Of a DNA stretch of 64,000 nt, positions 1 through 7,550 are shown piece by piece. A model generated the notes under the pieces. The model was not told the origin of the DNA. It searched no databases and was given only the letters and a program-made list of their open reading frames with translations. Every line of letters begins with the position of its first letter. The first letter of the stretch is position 1. The translations under genes and the position numbers were made by a program. This stretch comes from CAVPEV01 sp963703555 (GTDB lineage Bacteria > Actinomycetota > Actinomycetes > Actinomycetales > Cellulomonadaceae), in NCBI GenBank assembly GCA_963703555.1, contig CAVPEV010000017.1, forward strand, positions 1-64,000, in the 5' to 3' direction.

Positions 1-4
1 GCTG

Positions 5-51
5 TGTCAACTTGAGTTGGCCCCCGGGTGACAGGCTCCAGTTGGCCCCAC
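5..51. repeat. IS21 left end: two tandem transposase-binding repeats
   Basis: Two copies of a motif of the form TGNCA...GTTGGCCCC begin at 5 and 29. They are the reverse complement of the four copies at the right end. IS21 elements carry multiple end repeats bound by IstA, which fits this layout. Confidence 0.8.
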
Positions 52-112
52 CTGGGGTCGTGTTGGGTCGTGGAGGGCGACTTTTCGTCTCGGGGTTCGT
101 GGCGCGGTGGGG

Positions 113-360
113 CTATCGCTGTTCGCGTAGCGGTGGTTCGTCGCCGTCGGCGCCCAGGAGGATCGCGAAGCGGTCGAGGTCGACTCGGAGCTTGTAGAGG
201 TCATAGCTGGGGTTGCCGACGAAGCGGCTCAGGGACGCGGCGAGGTCGGGGTCGCTCGCGAGCCACCGGCCAGGAACTGCAGCAGCTCGGCGAGCTCGAG
301 GAACTCGGTGGCGTGGGCGAGTGACGCGGCGAGGGTCGGGTCCAGGTCGTGGTCGGTCAT
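113..360 (-). pseudogene. small IS21 passenger ORF downstream of istB, frameshifted
   Basis: The ATG at 360-358 overlaps the restored istB stop by two bases. The frame begins MTDHDLDPTLAASLAHATEF and runs to LLQFLAG. One lost base near 265-270 moves the rest to another frame, which ends LGADGDEPPLREQR at 113. The joined product would be about 82 aa, acidic and leucine-rich, rich in helix-forming residues. Small ORFs of this kind follow istB in other actinobacterial IS21 elements, from memory of the family. No function is known to me. The N-terminal frame alone would make a 43-aa peptide. Confidence 0.55.
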
Positions 361-1211
361 GGGCGTGTCCTGTTCTGGGTCGGGTGGTCTTGGTGGGCTC
401 GGGTGTGGGCGAGGCGGTAGCTCGTGGTCCCGGTCTGATGATGTGGCCGGCGAACGTGAGGCGGTCCACGATCGCGGTGCAGAGCCGGGATCGGTGAACG
501 TCTTCGTCCAGCCGCTGAAGGGCTCGTTGGAGGCCACGGCGATCGCGTTGCGTTCCTCGCGTTCGGTCAGGACCTGGAACAACAGCTCGGCCCCGCGCCG
601 GTCCAGGCCGAGGTAGCCCAGCTCGTCGAGGCAAAGGAGATCCACCCGCCGTAGCGGGCGATGACCTTGGACAGGGTCCGGTCGTTCTCCGCTTCGGCGA
701 GCTCGTTGACGAGGCGGCTGGCCAGGACGTAGCGGACGCGGTAGCCGGCCTCGGCCGCGGCGATGCCCAGCCCGATGAGCAGGTGGGACTTGCCGGTGCC
801 GGAGTCGCCGATCAGGCAGACCGGGGAGCCGGCGCCCACCCAGGTGCTGGTGGTCAGGGTGGCGATGGTCGCGGGGTTGACGGTGTCGTTGGCGGTGAAG
901 TCGAAGTCCTCCAGGCGTTTGGTGCGCGGGAACCCCGCTTCACGGACTCGGCGCACGCGTCGTCGTTCGTCGCGGTCGTCGCACTCGGCGAGCAGGACCT
1001 CGGCCAGGAACGATGCGTAGCTGGCGTGCTCACGTTCGGCGGCGGCGAGGAGCTCGTCGGCGCGGTCGCGGATGGTCGGCAGGTGCAGGACCCGGCAAGC
1101 CGCGTCGATCCCAGTCAACCAGGCCGCCTCCCCGCCGCGACCACGCGCAGGTGCGACGGGACGGGCCGGTGCGGGCGGGACGGGCGGTGCACTGGTCGTG
1201 GTGGTGGGCAT
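357..1211 (-). pseudogene. istB: istB transposition helper ATPase, frameshifted three times
   Basis: IstB is the AAA+ ATPase that helps IstA transpose. The first frame (214 aa, from 1211) has the Walker A motif GDSGTGKS at about residues 135-142. It leaves frame at the run at 645-650, just before Walker B. LLCLDELGYL then continues in a second frame to FTDP. A second shift at 485-489 moves RLCTAIVDRLTFAGHII to a third frame, and a third at 429-433 moves the SYRLAHTR tail to the frame ending at 357. Each shift is cured by adding one base in a short G/C run. Intact length would be about 285 aa. No functional ATPase can be made as read. Confidence 0.85.
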
Positions 1212-1271
1212 CAGATCGCTTCTCCTGTCCGGGGGTGGGGCTGGGTGCTGGCGCGGCGGCGCAGCAGTTCG

Positions 1272-2840
1272 TCATAGGGGGTCACGCTCGGGGTGGGTCG
1301 CTCGTCGGCGGGCAGGTCCGGCGGGGGTGTTGACGCGCTCGGGCAAGGTCAGCACCCCGGACCGGCCGGTGGGGCCGCCCGGGGCGGGTGTGCTCGCGGC
1401 GGCGCGGCGGGCCTCGACCGCGACCACGTCCGAGGTCGCCACGCCCAGGCTCATCGCGGCCTTCATGCCCGTGATGACCGCGGTCGCGGGCAGCCGGCGG
1501 TGCAGGAGCAGGACCTCGATCAAGGTCTTGGTCCCGGCGGTGTCACCGCCCGCGGTGCGCGCTGCCGCCCAGAACGCTTCGTGGGTCGCGGTGAACACCC
1601 CGGCCTTGCGGGCCTGGGCCAGGGCGGTCGCCCCGGGCAGCGCACCGGGTTTGCGCCCCAGGACCTCCAGGTAGTGGTCCAGGTCGAGGATCTCCCCACC
1701 GCGCTCGGTGCACCGCGGGTGGGTCGCGACGTGTTTCGGCCCGTCGAACACGAGGACCTCGCTCGCGCGCAGCAGCACGCGCACCCGCCGTCCGATCAGC
1801 TTGGCGGGCACCGAGTACCGGCACTGACGCACGGTGATCCGTGCGTATCGGTCGACTCGCGGCGTCAACGTCAGCCCGGTCTCGAACACCTCTGCCGGCA
1901 GCGGGCGCAGCGTGGGGGCTTCGATCGCGAAGTCGTGCCCGACGCTGTGGGGGCGGTTCTCGATGCGCCGGTCGTCGTCGCGGGCGTCGTAGCCCACGAG
2001 CTTCTCGTTCAGCTCGGCCAACGAGTTGACCCTTGGCATCGGGACCAGGTGCGTGCGCCGGAACCGGCCACCCTCGCCCTCGACGCCACCCTTCTCGTGC
2101 GCGCCGTCCTTGCCCGGGGCGCAGTAGAACGCATCGAAGCCGTAGAACGACCGGAACGTGACCCACCGGGCCGACTCGATCCGATTGCGCCCGAACAGCA
2201 CCCGGCTCACCGCGGCCTTGAGGTTGTCGTACCGCACGTGCACGACGGGGACCCCGCCCAGGGACTCCAGCGCGTGCACGTGTCCCTCCAAGAACGCCTC
2301 CTGCCCGGCGGTCGCGAACACGCGGTGCACGGCCTTGCCCGAGTACGACAACCGGAACGTGAACAAGAAGACCTTCGTCTTGACCCCGCACAGCACGATC
2401 CACAAGTCCGCGAAGTCGACCTCGGCCTCGGCGCCCGGGGCGTGGGTCTGCGGCACGAACACCTCCCCCAGCGATCGGCCGGCCTCGGCCCAGATCTGCG
2501 CACGACGCACCCGCACGTAGTCGCGGACCGTGGAATAGGTGATGTCGTCGAGCTGGTGCTCCTCGACCAACCGGGCCAGCACCCGCCGAGCGGTATGACG
2601 CTGCTTGACCGGGGCGTCCAGGTCCTCGCGCAGCATCGCGTCGATCGCGGCCCTGGCCGGCTCGAGCCGCGGCGCGGGGCGCACCGGGGACTTGCGTGCT
2701 GGCGGTTCCGGCGACGCCAACGCTTGCCGCACAGCGCGCCGATGCACCCCATACCGGTCCGCCAACCCGCGGATCGAGACGTCCTCCCGACGGGCGTCCC
2801 GGCGAATCGCCTCGAACAGCTCCACCCTCGACCTCACCAT
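1272..2840 (-). CDS. istA: IS21 transposase IstA with frameshifted C-terminus
   Basis: DDE transposase of IS21. As read it is 522 aa: an N-terminal helix-turn-helix (RGLADRYGVHRRAVRQAL, about 23-41), then a retroviral-integrase-like core with D142 (EVDFADLW), D205 (VRYDNLKA) and E254 (EKGGVEGE). The last residues (ARRRATHPERDPL) are out of frame. One extra G in the run at 1323-1327 explains this, because without it the protein continues LPADERPTPSVTPYDELL and stops at 1211-1213, forming TGATG with the istB start. The catalytic core is intact, so some activity is possible, but IstB is broken. Confidence 0.9.
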   Translation of the reverse strand: MVRSRVELFEAIRRDARREDVSIRGLADRYGVHRRAVRQALASPEPPARKSPVRPAPRLEPARAAIDAMLREDLDAPVKQRHTARRVLARLVEEHQLDDITYSTVRDYVRVRRAQIWAEAGRSLGEVFVPQTHAPGAEAEVDFADLWIVLCGVKTKVFLFTFRLSYSGKAVHRVFATAGQEAFLEGHVHALESLGGVPVVHVRYDNLKAAVSRVLFGRNRIESARWVTFRSFYGFDAFYCAPGKDGAHEKGGVEGEGGRFRRTHLVPMPRVNSLAELNEKLVGYDARDDDRRIENRPHSVGHDFAIEAPTLRPLPAEVFETGLTLTPRVDRYARITVRQCRYSVPAKLIGRRVRVLLRASEVLVFDGPKHVATHPRCTERGGEILDLDHYLEVLGRKPGALPGATALAQARKAGVFTATHEAFWAAARTAGGDTAGTKTLIEVLLLHRRLPATAVITGMKAAMSLGVATSDVVAVEARRAAASTPAPGGPTGRSGVLTLPERVNTPAGPARRRATHPERDPL

Positions 2841-2886
2841 CTGACCCTCCGACCTCGTCGCGGACGTTCCCGCAACGACGCTGCCG

Positions 2887-3022
2887 GTGGGGCCAACTCA
2901 GACCGTCACACCCACCACGGCGTGTCGGGAGATGGGGCCAAATCAGACCGTCACACCGCTCAACAACGGCGATCAGGTGGAGCCAGATCAAACCGACAAG
3001 GTGGGGCCAACTCAGACTGTCA
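2887..3022. repeat. IS21 right end: four direct repeats
   Basis: Four copies of GTGGGGCCAACTCAGAC-like 22-mers lie at 2887-2908, 2932-2953, 2977-2998 and 3001-3022. Start-to-start spacing is 45, 45 and 24 bases. The third copy is the most diverged. They also contain the start region of the istA promoter. Their role as IstA-binding sites is inferred from IS21 biology. Confidence 0.8.
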
Positions 3023-3103
3023 GCGCCACACGTCCAGCCCTCGGGTGCAGCCCCGTGCCCCGACGCCGATAGGCTTCCTGACACCCTCGATCTGGAGCGG
3101 CTC

Positions 3104-3562
3104 ATGACACGGGTGCTCGTCCTCAACGGGCCGAACCTTGGCCGACTCGGCGCACGTGAGCCCGAGGTGTACGGCACGGCGTCGCTGTCCGACCTCTTCG
3201 ACGCTGCAGCGTCATGGGGCGACGAGCTCGGCCTGACGATCGAGGTGAGGCAGACCGACGACGAGTCCGAGCTCATCGGATGGCTGCACGAGGCCGTGGA
3301 CAGCCGCACCCACGTCGTCCTGAACCCTGCGGCCTTCACGCACTACTCCTATGCAGTACGCGACGCCGCGGCACTGGTGACCTCCGCAGGCCTGGTGCTC
3401 GTCGAGGTCCACCTGTCCAACCCGTACGCGCGCGAGGAGTTTCGCCACCGATCGGTGATCGGCGCCGTGGCGTCGGGCACCATTGCCGGCTTCGGGTTCG
3501 ACTCCTACCGACTGGCGCTGATCGCGGTGGCCGACCGTGTGTCCGGATCTGGTACGACCTGA
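3104..3562 (+). CDS. aroQ: type II 3-dehydroquinate dehydratase
   Basis: Converts 3-dehydroquinate to 3-dehydroshikimate in the shikimate pathway; a cytoplasmic dodecamer in this family. The 152-aa product is the normal length. It starts with the family signature VLNGPNLGRLG, followed by the catalytic tyrosine in PEVYG (Tyr23) and VEVHLSNPYAREEFRH with the active-site histidine and flexible-loop arginines. The ATG follows GGAGCGG. It begins 81 bases after the IS21 end, and the aroB/aroK/aroC genes usually found nearby are not downstream, so IS21 may have split it from its operon; what lies to the left is outside the window. Confidence 0.93.
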   Translation: MTRVLVLNGPNLGRLGAREPEVYGTASLSDLFDAAASWGDELGLTIEVRQTDDESELIGWLHEAVDSRTHVVLNPAAFTHYSYAVRDAAALVTSAGLVLVEVHLSNPYAREEFRHRSVIGAVASGTIAGFGFDSYRLALIAVADRVSGSGTT

Positions 3563-3600
3563 TACAGGCCAGGAGGCTTGTTCATAACCACACAAGCCTC

Positions 3601-3606
3601 TAGCCT
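3601..3606 (+). promoter_or_regulatory. leaderless-type -10 element TAGCCT before the SatD-like gene
   Basis: TAGCCT lies six bases before the ATG at 3613, the spacing that puts the transcription start on the start codon. There is no Shine-Dalgarno sequence. Confidence 0.5.
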
Positions 3607-3612
3607 TCAGCC

Positions 3613-4269
3613 ATGTGGGTCATGACGATCGACCAGCAGGCCAGTCGTGTCCGGGGCGACCGGGTGCCTGACCTGCTCAGTCAGCTCGGGGACCTGACAC
3701 CGTCCCGGCACGGCGGCGTCCTGCGTGGTTTCGAGCGCACCGTGGGGGACGAGGTCCAGGCACTGCTGGATGACGCAGCCCTGGTCGTCTCCGTGAGCCT
3801 GCGCGTGCTGCGCATCGGTGGGTGGAGCGTGGGCATCGGGGCCGGCGCTGTCGACCGGCCGATCCCGGACACCACGCGCGAAGCCTCAGGGCCGGCCTTC
3901 ATCCGCGCACGCGAGGCCGTCGAGGCTGCGAAGAGCCGAGGCCGATCGGTTCACCTCGCCGTCCGGGCCACCGATACTTCGGCGGCCTCCGACGCCGAGG
4001 GTGTCCTTGCTGTCTTGGGGGCGCTGGCGGCCCGCCGCACCCGGGCCGGCTGGGAGGCGATCGACGCCCTCGAGGACCGGACCGGTGGCCGGGCTCAGGA
4101 GGAGGTCGCCACGGTGCTCGGCATCTCCCAGCAGGCCGTCAGCCAGCGGCTCAGGACGGCTCTGTGGTCCGAGGAGATCGCCGCCCGGCCCGCCGCCGCC
4201 CGGCTCCTGCGCATCGCGCATGGGGAGACAGCCACCGAGAGCTTCCCAGCAGAACGAGGTGCCCGGTGA
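3613..4269 (+). CDS. SatD-family protein with C-terminal helix-turn-helix
   Basis: The 218-aa protein matches the SatD family as I recall it: GDRVPDLLSQLGD near the N-terminus, VGDEVQALLDD, then WSVGIGAGAVDRP and GPAFIRAREAVEAAK. The C-terminal third has a helix-turn-helix, EEVATVLGISQQAVSQRLR (about 157-175), so DNA binding is likely. SatD was first tied to acid tolerance in Streptococcus mutans; its role here is unknown. It is probably leaderless. Its stop overlaps the GTG of the next gene (GTGA), so the two are translationally coupled. An alternative ATG lies three codons in. Confidence 0.7.
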   Translation: MWVMTIDQQASRVRGDRVPDLLSQLGDLTPSRHGGVLRGFERTVGDEVQALLDDAALVVSVSLRVLRIGGWSVGIGAGAVDRPIPDTTREASGPAFIRAREAVEAAKSRGRSVHLAVRATDTSAASDAEGVLAVLGALAARRTRAGWEAIDALEDRTGGRAQEEVATVLGISQQAVSQRLRTALWSEEIAARPAAARLLRIAHGETATESFPAERGAR

Positions 4270-4736
4270 GTGTGCCCATGACGATCCTGCTCGTCGTGCT
4301 GTCGCTGGCCGTGAGCGTCGGCGGCGGCTGGCTCTTCGTGCAGGGCGTCCTGCGCCTCGCGAGCAGGTACCAGGAGCCGGACGAGAACGAAGTGCCCCTG
4401 GCCGGCGGCGACGCCGCAGCCCCGGAGGCGCACGCACCCTCGGCGTCGCGCGAGCCCACGTCCTCGGTGGCTGCCAAGGGAGGCCCGGAAAGTCCGCAGG
4501 CGCGTGCAGCGCTGCGTGGCGGCACGTGGATCGGCATCCTCGAACGCCTTGCCGTGACCGGCTGCATCCTGCTGGGCCAACCCGGCGGCGTGGCCGTCGT
4601 CGTCGCCGTCAAGGGCCTCGGCCGCTACTCGGAGCTGGTCCGCAACCCGAGCGCTTCCGAGCGGTTCGTCATCGGCACGCTGGCCTCCCTGTCCTGGGCC
4701 GCTGCCATCGGGTTTGCCGGCCGCGCCTGGCTGTGA
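4266..4736 (+). CDS. small membrane protein coupled to SatD-like gene
   Basis: A 156-aa product, family not recognised. A hydrophobic helix at about 5-27 (MTILLVVLSLAVSVGGGWLF) is followed by an acidic, Pro/Ala-rich linker. Two more hydrophobic segments follow near ILERLAVTGCILLGQPGGVAVVVAVKGLG and the C-terminus (FVIGTLASLSWAAAIGFAGRAW). The pattern suggests two or three membrane passes. The GTG start sits inside the stop of the SatD-like gene, so the proteins probably work together, with the SatD-like one as cytoplasmic regulator. The gene ends 29 bases from the convergent PKD gene remnant. Confidence 0.65.
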   Translation: MSVPMTILLVVLSLAVSVGGGWLFVQGVLRLASRYQEPDENEVPLAGGDAAAPEAHAPSASREPTSSVAAKGGPESPQARAALRGGTWIGILERLAVTGCILLGQPGGVAVVVAVKGLGRYSELVRNPSASERFVIGTLASLSWAAAIGFAGRAWL

Positions 4737-4765
4737 CCAGGTCTCCTGGTCTGCTTGCGGGGGTG

Positions 4766-4969
4766 TTAGCAGCCGGGTGGGGTGGGTGTGGTGGTGCAGG
4801 TGTCGGCGACGAGGTGGGTGTGGGCGGTGGTGGTGTGGATGGGTGGGGTGAGGGTGGTGGTGGTGGCGGTGCCGGTGATGTCGTGCCAGGTGGGGTCGGC
4901 TTGGGTGCGGTAGTGGCCGGTCCATCGGGTGGTCAGGGTGATCTGGTGGGTGTCGGTGGTGGTGTAGGT
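4766..4969 (-). pseudogene. 3' fragment of IS3-interrupted PKD-like secreted protein gene
   Basis: On the minus strand this reads T-YTTTDTHQITLTTRWTGHYR and so on to TPTPPGC, then TAA. It is the missing tail of the gene starting at 6918. Its first codon (ACC, plus-strand GGT at 4967-4969) is the target duplication of the IS3 element. The Thr/His/Pro-rich composition and low-complexity GTGG repeats on the plus strand match the N-terminal part. It has no start codon of its own. Confidence 0.85.
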
Positions 4970-5040
4970 GAGGTGAGGGATTGTTTTCGGATCATCGTCC
5001 CCAAGGTAGAATGCTTTGGGATTTGATGGAGGTGATCTGG

Positions 5041-5325
5041 ATGGCTCCGAAGAAGTTCTCCCCGGAGTTTCGTGAGCAGGTCGTGCGCGCGGTGATTGAT
5101 TCCTCGCGGACGGTCGCGGATGTGGCTCGTGAGTTTGGTGTCGGCCCGGAGACGTTGCGGAACTGGGTGAACGCCTACCGGCGTGCGCACCCGGAGGTGA
5201 TGGCGACGATCAGCGAGCCTGAACGGGCCGAGCTGGAGCGGTTGCGCAAGGAAGTCCGCGAGCTGCGTCAGGAGCGTGAGTTCCTGGGAAAAGCGGCGGC
5301 CTTCTTCGCCAAGGAGTACAGGTGA
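5041..5325 (+). CDS. IS3-family OrfA (helix-turn-helix and leucine zipper)
   Basis: A 94-aa protein. The start MAPKKFSPEFREQVVRAV has GGAGGTG upstream. A helix-turn-helix at about 20-40 (TVADVAREFGVGPETLRNWV) is followed by a C-terminal coiled coil (ERAELERLRKEVRELRQERE) typical of OrfA, used for dimerisation and end binding. It overlaps orfB in the -1 frame, so it also forms the N-terminus of the OrfAB transposase after frameshifting. A longer frame opens upstream at 4981 but has no ribosome-binding site. Confidence 0.9.
   Translation: MAPKKFSPEFREQVVRAVIDSSRTVADVAREFGVGPETLRNWVNAYRRAHPEVMATISEPERAELERLRKEVRELRQEREFLGKAAAFFAKEYR
5286..5292 (+). promoter_or_regulatory. -1 programmed frameshift slippery heptamer G_GGA_AAA
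   Basis: In the OrfA frame the codons are CTG GGA AAA GCG, giving a classical X_XXY_YYZ heptamer. A -1 slip on AAA leads into AGC GGC GGC CTT, and the orfB frame is open from there, so an OrfAB fusion can be made. Confidence 0.75.
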
Positions 5326-6206
5326 GCGTCAAGTACGCGTTCATCAATGGTGAGGAAGGCAACTACTCGGTGGCCAACATGTGCCGGTGGGCGAAGGTGT
5401 CCACCTCGGGGTACTACCACTGGAAGTCCCGCGGTCCCTCGGCGACCGCGGCGTGGCGCGCCGAGCTCGGTGAGGTGATCGCCTACCTGTTCGCCGACTC
5501 CGACGGGACCTACGGGTACCGGCGGATCCACGCCGCCCTGGCCCGTGTCGGGCGCCACGCCGACCCCCAGACGGTCCGGTCGATCATGGCCGAACTGGGC
5601 CTTGTCGCCGCTCAGCCGCGGAAGAAGGGTCCGGTGACCACGATCAGCTCGGACGCCGGTGAGCTGCCCGACCTGCTCGGCCGGGACTTTGCCGCGACCG
5701 ATCCCGGGACCAAGCTCGTCGGGGACATCACCTACATCCGCACCTGGGCCGGCTGGGTGTATCTGGCCACCGTCCTGGACTGCGCCACGAAGAAGGCCGT
5801 GGGATATGCGATGGCCGAGCACATGCGCACCGAGCTGATCATCGAGGCGTTGGACATGGCCGTGCGTAATGGTCGCACCCGACCCGGTCTCACCATTTTT
5901 CACTCCGACCGCGGAACGCAATATACGAGTGATGATTTCGCGAAGTACGCGAAGGCGAACGGCGTCACCCGTTCGGTCGGTCGTACCGGGATCTGCTATG
6001 ACAACGCGTGGGCAGAATCATTCAACGCGACCCTGAAGAACGAACGTGTCCACCGCACGTCCTACCCCACCCGAGCGCGAGCGATCGCGGACATCACCAA
6101 GTGGATCGAACTGCGCTACAATCACAAGCGACTGCACTCGGCCCTGGGATACCGCACACCCGACGAGGTCGAGGACGAGTGGTACGCCACGCACCAAGCA
6201 GCATAA
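5322..6206 (+). CDS. IS3-family OrfB, DDE integrase domain
   Basis: The 294-aa frame has an N-terminal helix-turn-helix-like region (HTH_21: YSVANMCRWAKVSTSGYYHW). Then comes the rve integrase core with all three acidic residues: D in LVGDITYIRT, D in FHSDRGTQYTS and E in NAWAESFNATLKNE. It is normally made as the C-terminal part of OrfAB by -1 frameshifting; the GTG at 5322 could allow separate translation. It looks full-length and intact. Confidence 0.92.
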   Translation: MSVKYAFINGEEGNYSVANMCRWAKVSTSGYYHWKSRGPSATAAWRAELGEVIAYLFADSDGTYGYRRIHAALARVGRHADPQTVRSIMAELGLVAAQPRKKGPVTTISSDAGELPDLLGRDFAATDPGTKLVGDITYIRTWAGWVYLATVLDCATKKAVGYAMAEHMRTELIIEALDMAVRNGRTRPGLTIFHSDRGTQYTSDDFAKYAKANGVTRSVGRTGICYDNAWAESFNATLKNERVHRTSYPTRARAIADITKWIELRYNHKRLHSALGYRTPDEVEDEWYATHQAA

Positions 6207-6249
6207 GAATCAGCCAATAATGCGGTCCGAATTTCGTCCCTCAGTCCAA

Positions 6250-6918
6250 GGTGTGGGTGATGTCCGCGTCGGGCCAGGGGTGTCCGGGGGTGGTGGTGGT
6301 CACTGGTGGGGTGGTGTCGGCGAAGTCCCACGTGTAGGTGGTGGGGGTGGCGTGCACGTGCACGGTGACCCCGAGCAGGGTGGTGGTGAGGTCTTGGGGG
6401 GTGGGGTCGGCCCACACGATGGTGGGCATGTTGACCAGGGTGTGGTCCCGGTCGGGTTGGATGTGCACCGGGGTGGGGGTCAGGGGCAGGCGGCGGAAGT
6501 CTTCCACCGTGAGCACGACCGGGTCGGTCTGAGCGGGTGCGGGTGCCGGTGGGGTGCTGGGCCGGCAGGCCGGGTCGAGGGTGGGTCCGCCGAGCGGTAG
6601 GAGGTTGTCCGGGCAGCGCGGCGGGGCTGACGGGGTGCACGCCGGGTTGGTCGCCGGATCCGTAGCAGGATCAACACAATCAGGAGGGGCGGCGGCAAGG
6701 TCCTCGCTGACGGGAGTGCGGCTCCGCCGCGCCGCGGTCGAAGACTCCTCCTGCCCCCGGTTGTTCTGCTGCGCGTTCAACAAGATCGAGTGCCCGTCGG
6801 TGTCACCGGAGATGTCGGTTGTCGCCATCGCGGGCACGCTGATGCTGACCAGTGCAGTGGCGAGGACGGCGGCAGACCATGCCCGGCGCCGGACATGCCG
6901 GCGGTCTCGCCGCGTCAT
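6250..6918 (-). pseudogene. 5' part of secreted PKD-like protein gene, interrupted by IS3
   Basis: From ATG 6918 it reads 223 residues before the insertion point; the present frame runs two codons into the IS and stops at 6241. An arginine-rich n-region and hydrophobic stretch (AAVLATALVSISVPAMA) form a signal peptide, perhaps cleaved after AMA. A Pro/Cys-rich linker with four cysteine clusters follows, then a PKD-like fold signature (YTWDF...ITHT) cut by the insertion within its HTY element. The rejoined product would be 289 aa. The start overlaps the stop of the upstream lipoprotein gene (ATGA), so the two were co-translated. The truncated form may still be exported. Confidence 0.85.
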
Positions 6919-7550
6919 GAGATCTCGCCCGGTTCGATGATTTGGACCTCACGGATCGACCATCCGCTGTCACCCTGGATGATCGCGAACACTGCTTTGA
7001 CGTTCTGCGTGACCGTGGGAGAGCCGACCGGCTGCCCGGACTCGTCGACCTCGTCGGCCGGGTCCTGGACGACCTGGAGCTCGGCGGAGAACCATCGCCC
7101 CGGGTCGATCTCCGTTCCCGTGCCGGCGCTGGTGGTGATGCGTCCGCCGATTTGGTGGTGTGAGGCCTGGTGCTGTGCCTCGACGTTGCTGATGACGGAT
7201 GCGCAGAAGATGCACTCCGGGTGGGACAGGGTCTTCCACTCGGTCAGGTCCCCGGTGTTGTACACGTAGGGGTACAGGGCCAGGAAGTACTCGGCCGCGG
7301 CGACGGCCCCCTCGACCGTCACCGCACCCATCGCCGCCGGCCGCTGCGGCGCGACCGTCAGAGCAGGCATCGGACCAGGGGGCGGCGTCCGGGTGGCGGG
7401 CGCCGCCGGGAATGGCGAAGTCGCAGAGTCCCAGGCCTCCGGAGCCGGTGCACCAGGACTACAGGCCACGAGTGCAGCAGCACCCAGCAGCGTGAGCACC
7501 AGACGCTGCACCTGCGCCCAGCCCCGGGTCGGGACCCTTTGCCGGTCCAC
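6915..7550 (-). CDS. DUF6318-type lipoprotein
   Basis: A predicted exported lipoprotein: the hydrophobic stretch RLVLTLLGAAALVAC ends in a lipobox cysteine. A Pro/Ala-rich linker and a conserved domain follow (about 110 residues) with AAEYFLALYPYVYNTGDLTEWKTL, SHPECIFC and DSGWSIREVQII. I recall this as the DUF6318 family, often beside PKD-type genes in Micrococcales; function unknown. Paired cysteines in the CIFC motif may be redox-active or structural. Start uncertain: GTG at 7550 or 7511 are both possible, and the frame stays open to 7685. It is coupled to the PKD-like gene now broken by IS3. Confidence 0.7.
   Translation of the reverse strand: MDRQRVPTRGWAQVQRLVLTLLGAAALVACSPGAPAPEAWDSATSPFPAAPATRTPPPGPMPALTVAPQRPAAMGAVTVEGAVAAAEYFLALYPYVYNTGDLTEWKTLSHPECIFCASVISNVEAQHQASHHQIGGRITTSAGTGTEIDPGRWFSAELQVVQDPADEVDESGQPVGSPTVTQNVKAVFAIIQGDSGWSIREVQIIEPGEIS

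Larger units (their letters stand above)
5..3022 (-). mobile_element. IS21-family insertion sequence (istA-istB plus a small third ORF)
   Basis: The ends are related inverted repeats: both read TG.CA followed by TTGAGTTGGCCCC or CTGAGTTGGCCCC. Between them are istA, istB and a short third ORF, all on the minus strand. The istA stop and istB start form TGATG, the usual IS21 coupling. About 3.0 kb. A target duplication cannot be tested because only four bases lie outside the left end; those (GCTG) do not match the four bases after the right end (GCGC). Both coding genes carry single-base indels, so this copy is probably inactive unless the indels are sequencing errors. Confidence 0.9.
4970..6249 (+). 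mobile_element. IS3-family insertion sequence inside a PKD-like gene
   Basis: About 1,280 bp with overlapping orfA and orfB. The inverted ends share TGAGGGA (4974-4980 and, inverted, 6237-6243) followed by a shared TTCGGA. A GGT triplet occurs at 4967-4969 and 6250-6252, and 3-bp target duplications are typical of IS3. Removing the element and one GGT makes the interrupted gene read straight through ITHT-YTTT. The exact outer bases between GGT and TGAGGGA are inferred from this. Orfs and the slippery site are intact, so the element may be active. Confidence 0.9.

Noticed and set aside
5..3022. Target-site duplication of the IS21 element
   Set aside because: Only four bases remain left of the element and they (GCTG) differ from those on the right (GCGC).
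4741..4980. GTGG-rich low-complexity repeat tract resembling a satellite or CRISPR-like array
   Set aside because: On the minus strand it is the Thr/His/Pro-rich coding end of the split PKD-like gene. There is no regular repeat-spacer pattern.
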